Positions 57,609 through 64,000 of a stretch of 64,000 bases of DNA are shown in pieces; positions within the stretch are counted from its first letter, which is position 1; every line of letters starts with the position of its first letter. The notes beneath the pieces were generated by a model. The model was not told the DNA's origin. It ran no database searches and saw nothing but the letters and a program-made list of their open reading frames with translations. Both the position numbers and the translations under genes were made by a program. Source of the DNA: Dillenia suffruticosa (taxonomy: Eukaryota > Streptophyta > Magnoliopsida > Dilleniales > Dilleniaceae); assembly GCA_033439265.1 (NCBI GenBank), contig JAVTVX010000034.1:11935001-11999000 (forward strand). The letters are read 5' to 3'.

Positions 57609-59640
57609 GAAAAAAAAATGATATATATTTAAGGTTATAACAGGATCATCTCTCACACACACATATCTACAATATACGTTTGCTGGAGTCAATACCCTCA
57701 TGAAGGCATTTATGCAATTATTGCTCCTAAAAATGTATACTTTTCTATTTGTTGCATTTTGCTTAGACCCTTTATGGTATTCATTGGGCTCTAAGGGGGA
57801 CGCTCTGCAGGGATTCTGTTTTATTTTCTAAGGAGTTGCAAAATTCTTGGTGAAAGAAATGTCCATTCTAATAATGGGTTATTCTTGGTTGGAAAAGTTT
57901 CTAGTTAAAAGAACTATTAAAAAATTTTTAATCTGATTTAATCGATCTGCAACTCTTGCATATAAATAATATTTTCTTCTTATTTATTTTTACATTATTT
58001 GGATTCATGAGCTCTCCATCCATCCTCATAAAAGGGACTCATTCGGTGTATAAATTGTTCTCCAACTTAATGCGAAATAGGAAAAAAGTGGATATATATG
58101 TATATAACATTTTCCTTGTATTTTTTATAAAGAAATTATTTTCTTGTTTTATACGCGTAACCTTGAAATCTCCGTGGATCCCTCACAAAGGTTCTTGGAA
58201 AATGAGGGAGAAAGTTACCCGCAAAAAGGCACATTCAGAGGCATGTCTCAATCTCAATCTCAATCAATATCGCTTTGTATATCATTCATACATCGTCTTA
58301 TTTAAGTGGATTTAACTCTTCTCTTCCACTTTGGAGGCAGAAAGCAAAATGCAATATTCCTTCATCTTATCATCATTCCCTCTTGCACTTTTGTTTTAAG
58401 AAAAAGATTATGGCTCATTCACCCTTTTGTCTTCTCTCTCTCATGGTGACAAGTGGTGGGCAAGTCTTTGGAAGTGGAGAAATAAATTGTCATGTCACGC
58501 AATAAATTGATTAGCATAGCTAATCAAAAAATTAAATTTTTTTTGTAAATTTCTAGTTCCTGAGAAATATTACAATTTATTATAAATGAGATTTTTTTTT
58601 TTTGAAATAAGAATTCAATGTTCAAAATAACTTAAAAAAATTGTTGATGCCAAAATCTAGGGTAAACATTAGTTATTATAAATTCGATTGATGTAAATAA
58701 TAGGGGTATGTTGGAATAATTTGAATTTAAATTACAGAGATCTTAAGTAGTTTTACGTCGGGCCATATATAATTTTGGGACATTTGGTTTGCATTCAGGA
58801 ATCAAAATTAAAAATAAAAATAAAAAATTTTAATTCAGATTTCACAAAACCCATATTTTTTATTTGGGTTTTACAAACCTCTTATTTTAAGGGTTTCATT
58901 CCCAAATCTATATTTTCATTCTATTAATTTAAACAATTTATGTGTGTTTGAATTCAATTTTTGATTTTCATTTTCATTAACTAAATACTCCATTAGTTGA
59001 ATGCTAGTCAGGTTAGAGAATGGTTGATGCACCTTGCTACACCTCATGTCAGAATCATGACATTATTTTAAGAGGGATATAATTTCATATTAGTACAATA
59101 CTTTCTTATTCAACATCGGAGAACAAGCTATCATAATGTAGAGGAGGTGAATAGATTATTATGATACGTTTCAATTTTTCTGGGTTCTAGGAGAAGATCG
59201 GAAGAAGAGAAGATCAGAAGAAGAACAGGAAGAGTAAACGCAAAAAATTTATAGTAGTTTCATGTTTCTCAGTATATGTCTATTCCCAAATTTTATTTAA
59301 ATTTTACAATTCACTATTTTAAACCATACGGTACACTTAACTAGTTTGTCTAAGTGTTAGTCAAACCTTATAAATGTTTTACTTGAACACTCACCATTAG
59401 CTTTCAACATGTGTTAGCAAACATTAAATGTTTCATTCAGACAATCTAAATCCAAACTAGAGAGATCCCTTTTTTTTGGTCTATTATAAGATTTGGTAGT
59501 AAATACAAAATGAATGATGAAGTTTCGAATGATGAAGTTTCGATTTCAAATAAGTCTTTTAAACGTAGAGATAAAGAATACAACAGAAAGAAAAAATAAA
59601 GCTCAAAGAAGATACTTGTTCAATTGAGTTCAATAATCAT
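57609..59640. other. Intergenic DNA, possible small MITE at 58778-58993
   Basis: ORFs at 57956-58315 and 58275-58505 match nothing that I recognise. The segment GGGACATTTGGTTTGC to AACTAAATACTCC has weakly inverted ends and an AT-rich core, like Harbinger-type MITEs, but no certain duplication. Confidence 0.35.
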
Positions 59641-59789
59641 CCTAAAAGTTTCTTATAATCTTCTCTTCACATGTTGTATTTATAAAATTGATGAAGAGAT
59701 ATCCACCGAGTTTCATTTAATACAAAAATATAGCTGTTGAGAGTATTCATTAAATACTCGAACAACTTTTCTGAACAAACTAACCCGTA

Positions 59790-60980
59790 GTCATATCGAG
59801 TCGACTTCTTCTTCCTTTAAAATCGACTAAGTTTTAAATTCTATATTGCCCAAGGCTACTACAAGTCGACTACCTATATGTGTTGAATCGACCTGTGCTT
59901 CATTTTACTTGGTTATTTTTTGCTCTGCCACTCATGCAAGTTGGCTAATATTCTCTTCAGGTTTACTCCTACTCATTAGTCTTTAAGAATTTTTGTTGAC
60001 GTGCTTGTGTGGGTCAACTTCTCTTATGCTTCTGATCGACTTGAACTTGAAGGTTCTTGAGCATTTTGCTTCATGGTTTATGTGAGTTGACTTGCATTGC
60101 TTTCAAGTCAACTTATACTTGACACTGCTTAGGTGTATATATATTGAGATTCATGCAAGTTGTCTTATTGTTGTGATAGATCGACTTGGTGCAACTTGAC
60201 TTGGTGTATTTTTCATTTTGGCTTAATGTAAGTTGGCTTACTATCACTTTGTAGTCGACTAGTGGAGTGTTCTTGTGAAATCTATGACATGTGGAGGTCG
60301 ACTAGATCATAAATCAAGTTGACTTGTGCATAATATCTATTGAGATTTTCAATGTACTACATATGTAGAGGTCGAGTATATATCATGTCTAAGTCAACTT
60401 GAGTTGGAGCTCATTTAAAATGTCCTAAGTTTAGGATGTACAAGTCAACTTGATGTAAGGTTGAAGTCGACTAGGACTAATGTATGACTTAAATTCTAAA
60501 ACTTCGTTTATGTCTCAATATGAGTCATGGCTCATGTGACTTGTATTTCAGTGCTCTATGACCTAGTTTCATGAGATAAATTGACTTTCACAAAATTTTT
60601 TTAAGTGTTTGTGTGACTGGTTGACTCGTAACTATATCAAGTTCACTTAACCTTAATATAGTTTGTCCTATTTTTATTTTGATCGTTACCATTTTAAATT
60701 TTCAACTGTTAGAATTTTGAAACTTTTGACTCTATTGTTACATTCATTGAATGAATCAATTTGTACTTCTAAGCAAGTCGATTTGATCGTTAGACTCAAC
60801 TTAATCCTATTTCACAGAATATTCTTTGAGTCAACTAGATTTTTTTAGGTGAGTCGACCTAACTAATTTACTGTCTAAGTTCAGTAAGTTTGTAATCTAT
60901 TCGAGTCGACTTGTCTAACATTTTGTTAATGTTTAAAGGTTGTTTTATACTTAATAAGTTGATTTGATTCATGAATGAGT
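59790..60980. repeat. Cluster of degenerate AAGTCGACTTG palindromes
   Basis: At least six exact GTCGAC sites (near 59799, 59863, 60253, 60297, 60467, 60905) and many near-matches (GTCAAC, ATCGAC, GTTGAC, AAGTTGACTT) occur at irregular spacing of tens of bases. No ORF of note is present. A similar patch lies at 47230-47410, in both cases next to a minus-strand TATA-like box. It may be the U3 part of a decayed LTR; this is an inference. Confidence 0.55.
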
Positions 60981-61840
60981 TGACTTATTCAGTGCTGCAA
61001 TCCAGCTATTTGCCTTTAAATATTCTCAAATTAATTCTAACTTATTTTAAATTAATCTTTCACTGATCTAACTTATTTTACTCCTCATTTAGACTAATTT
61101 TGTTCTATTTACTCATTATCAAAACTCATTTTCTCAACAAATAATAAAATTGTTGTCCTTTTGAAGGATGGAGAATAAGGAGACATGTATGATTGATAGC
61201 CTACAACTGAGAAAAACATTCATTACCTCATATAATCTATATAATTATTGTCTCTTTTAAAAATTTAAATTACTTTAAAGAAATATTACTTAATTATTTT
61301 ATATGTTGACGCCAATATTATTACAATAATTTATTATTTACTCTATTAATTCTCCCTTATTATTCAATGTACTATTGGTGGCATGGGCACTTACTCTAGT
61401 GGCACCTCATTGCTTTCACTTCATACAAAGAATAAAGAGTGCCTTTTATGTACTAATGTTGTTTATTTGAAGTTTTCACATTGTTAAATTTTGTGTCCAA
61501 AGTGGGTGTTCTATGTCCGAATGCATTTTATAAGGTACGTGATTTTTTTTCCCGAAATATCATCATATATATTTGGTGATTTTTTCTTCCTTCTTGATGA
61601 ATACTAGTAATGAAGAAGCCATCATCGAGGTTTGTCGAGCTTGAAAACCGGTGAGGGATCCAAGATCCAAGGGCAATGTTGGCAACATATTTTCATAGAA
61701 CAGAATGACATATATTTTTGTAAGGCACAAGAACAATGCAATAATTCAATAATGACACAAAAAAATATATATCTTACATGACACCAAATAAAGAATTAAG
61801 AGTACATGCAAAATTAACTATGTAATAAAGTAAAGAAACT
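60981..61840. other. Intergenic DNA left of the DUF4371 hAT remnant
   Basis: AT-rich with no gene recognised. The segment 61597-61648 resembles 37950-38010 (shared AAGCCATCAT-GAGGTTTG). Confidence 0.4.
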
Positions 61841-63800
61841 TTACAATTGTTCTCTCCTAGACTTCATCTTTTGGAATCGTTGTAAAATAAATTCATTTTC
61901 TATAATGTTAAATTCATCTTCCTCAATATCTGTAACAAGACAACCATTCATGCATCTGTCATCCATCCAATTTCTTAACTGATTTTTGACAAATTTCATT
62001 GCAGAAAATGCTCTTTCTACTATAATGGTAACGACAGGTAAAATCATGGCTAATTTCAAAAGCAAATAAACCAATGGATAGACAAGATTTCTTCCGATCA
62101 CCACAAGTTTCTTAGTAAGATCACCGATTCCTTTCAATCCTAAAAATTCATTGCTTTGTTTCACATCAAATATGAAATTTTCAACTAGTCATCAAACATA
62201 GCAACATCAACAATTGAAAAATCAAATGAATAGAATGGAGCGAGTCAAAGCAAACTTTTGTTTATCAAAAGCAGAAAAGTTATTGTGTGAATCATAGCAT
62301 GCCAAACAAAGAAACTGCTTACTTGTAGTCTCAGTGAACTGATCATTAAACTCTTGAAGTTGTATATCCACAATATTGTACAACAACTCTACATGAAAAT
62401 GATGCAAATTAGCAACATCTTTGGCTTTACAGCGAGATCTCCTTCTACCACTTAAAAATTTTCCTCCACCCAATGCCTCTCTAATTTTGATGCACTATAC
62501 ATCTAGAAACATGTCATGCCGCTTACATGAATCTCATACAACATTCACTAAAGTAGAAATTAAATTGAAAAATAATGCAACTTCAATGTGATCTTTCACT
62601 ATAGCAACCAATTAAGTTGAAGTTAATGAGCAAAGCAATGAAAGTAAAATACAGATGAATTTTCCTTCAAAATTAAACTTTTCAGTCTATTAAATTCACC
62701 TCTCATATTGCTAGCTCCATCATATCTTGACCACGAATTCTTGATGTAGTTACTCCATATTTTTCAAGCCATGATTCAATTGTGACTTAAGTGACAAGAA
62801 GGTGAATCACTAACATGAACTATACCAAGAAAACGCTTAATAATCATTTCATTTCTATCCACACAATGTATTGCAATAGTCATTTGTTCTTTTCCAAAAA
62901 TATCACAAGATTCATCAACCATCAAAACAAATAATTTATCACCAAGATCATTAATAATCACATTTTTTGTTTCGTCAATTGCAACACTCACAATATCTTT
63001 TTAAATTTCAAGAGCTATCGTTGAATGTCTTTTGAAGCATTCTTGAGTATCACATTTTTTTTATTTCATCATTGTAGTCGGCAAGAAATTTCAAAAGCTT
63101 GAGAAAATTAACATGATTTGAAGAGCTATCAGATTCATCATGACCTCGAAATGCAAGTTTTTGATGTAGAAGAAACCGAACACAATCAATAGATGCAAAT
63201 AAATGAGTTCTATATAAGTTTCAAACCTCTCTTGCCTGCTTAGAGATAGCAACTTCAATGTTTTTATTTTGATTTATATGATCTTGGCACTTCAACCATG
63301 CAATATTGTGAGCACTAATTGTACCTCTAAGGTGTGCTACTAGTCTTTCCTTCTTGTTCCAATTCTTGAATCCTTTTAAGAGTAAATGACTCATCTCCAC
63401 CAATAGGTTCAAAAAGATATCATGGTAAATAAAATGCAGCGTCTTTGACGATGTTGTATTCTATCCAAGTTGAAAATTCATTAAACCAAGTAGGACAAAA
63501 TCTTCTCCATACTTTTTCAAATTTTGATTTTAGAAAATTATCATTTCATGGTTGAAATGGCTTATCTTGAAAGTATTTTCTTCTTACAATGTCTTTATTA
63601 GAACTATAGTTCCAAATCTTCTTGCGTAAACCATGATCTAAGGGAAGATCCTCCAAATTAAATTCAACTTGAGTTTTCTTCTTTAAACTTTTCGAAGTGT
63701 CATCTGAGCAGAATATTTAAATTCAATTCTAATTTTCTTTGTTGAACCGTTCGGAGTATTGTTCTCAGTAGAATGTTTAGCTATTGATTTTCTCCTAAAA
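61841..63800 (-). pseudogene. hAT transposase of the DUF4371/ZMYM1-like type, decayed
   Basis: Pieces in order from the N-terminus (high coordinates) are: a TTF-finger-like region about 63440-63716 (KKIWNYSSNKDIV, FEKVWRRFCPTWFNEF), then FKNWNKKERLVAHLRG and SAHNIAWLKCQDHINQ (63221-63412), the DUF4371 core with DLGDKLFVLMVDESCDI and FLGIVHVSDSPS (62776-62991), a C-terminal segment LQEFNDQFTETTS (62222-62473), and the hAT dimerisation domain LPVVTIIVERAFSAMK followed by LRNWMDD (61841-62164). Frames change between pieces and stops intervene. It is a different lineage from the BED-finger hAT at 4149-6116. Element ends were not found. Confidence 0.82.
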
Positions 63801-64000
63801 TATGTTTCTATCACCTAGTATGTACAAAAATAAAATTGCTAAAGTTGTTAAAATATTTTTTTATCATTTAGTATTTTAATACCTTTCTCATGAATATAAA
63901 AAATAAATTTGTTTTAAGGAAGTGAACATAGCATGTTTCTATGATCTAGCATTCCCTTTAGTTAGAGTCCCCTCCCTTGGAAATGCTTCATCTGCTCGGA
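63801..64000. other. Window end, nothing recognised
   Basis: AT-rich sequence with no gene or repeat that I can identify. Confidence 0.4.

Noticed and set aside
1-64000. CRISPR arrays, operons, ribosome binding sites or phage features
   Set aside because: None seen; introns, TATA boxes and plant retrotransposons show nuclear plant DNA.

Overview
The window reads as an AT-rich flowering-plant (dicot-like) nuclear region. It has GT-AG introns, TATA boxes 80-90 bp upstream of small secreted-protein genes, Ty1/copia and Ty3/gypsy LTR elements primed by TGGTATCAGAGC-type sites, hAT, CACTA and Mutator-type DNA elements, and LINE-like debris. Nothing bacterial is present. No species can be named from the sequence alone. 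Host coding capacity is low; most of the window is transposons, many nested in one another.

Region 1 (1 to about 21.5 kb, continuing at 32.5-33.15 kb) is a tandem array of four diverged copies of one cassette, units A-D. Each unit holds, in order, a conserved 78-residue ORF (+), a two-exon gene for a secreted 12-cysteine peptide (CRP-1, -), a LINE-like remnant (-) and, where it survives, a second cysteine-rich gene (CRP-2, +) transcribed divergently from CRP-1. Successive units are separated by a copy of one small CACTA-family element, each flanked by the same 3-bp duplication TCA, so the element was probably inside the cassette before it multiplied. CRP-1 is intact in A, B and D and has a nonsense mutation in C. 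CRP-2 is lost or broken in all four units, each time differently.

Region 2 holds insertions into the array. A 4.0-kb hAT element with a decayed transposase lies inside the A/B CACTA copy, with an 8-bp target duplication. A copia element (21.5-32.5 kb) splits unit D and itself contains a 3.35-kb gypsy-type solo LTR with a perfect 5-bp duplication. Two truncated copia elements meet head to head near 35.7 kb, downstream of the orphan CRP-2 signal-peptide exon.

Region 3 (38-48 kb) is mostly AT-rich intergenic DNA. It holds a Mutator-type MITE with a 10-bp duplication, a 1.6-kb imperfect inverted repeat, and next to it a decayed fragment of an AVT1-like vacuolar amino-acid transporter carrying a perfect 28-bp inverted duplication.

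Region 4 (48-64 kb) holds a non-autonomous hAT element (8-bp duplication) containing a CACTA element (3-bp duplication), then a three-level nest of LTR elements (52.4-57.6 kb), a stretch rich in GTCGAC-like palindromes, and a decayed hAT transposase of the DUF4371 type running to the window end.

The most interesting material is the CRP cassette array: a small secreted-peptide family being duplicated and pruned, with a mobile element at every unit boundary.
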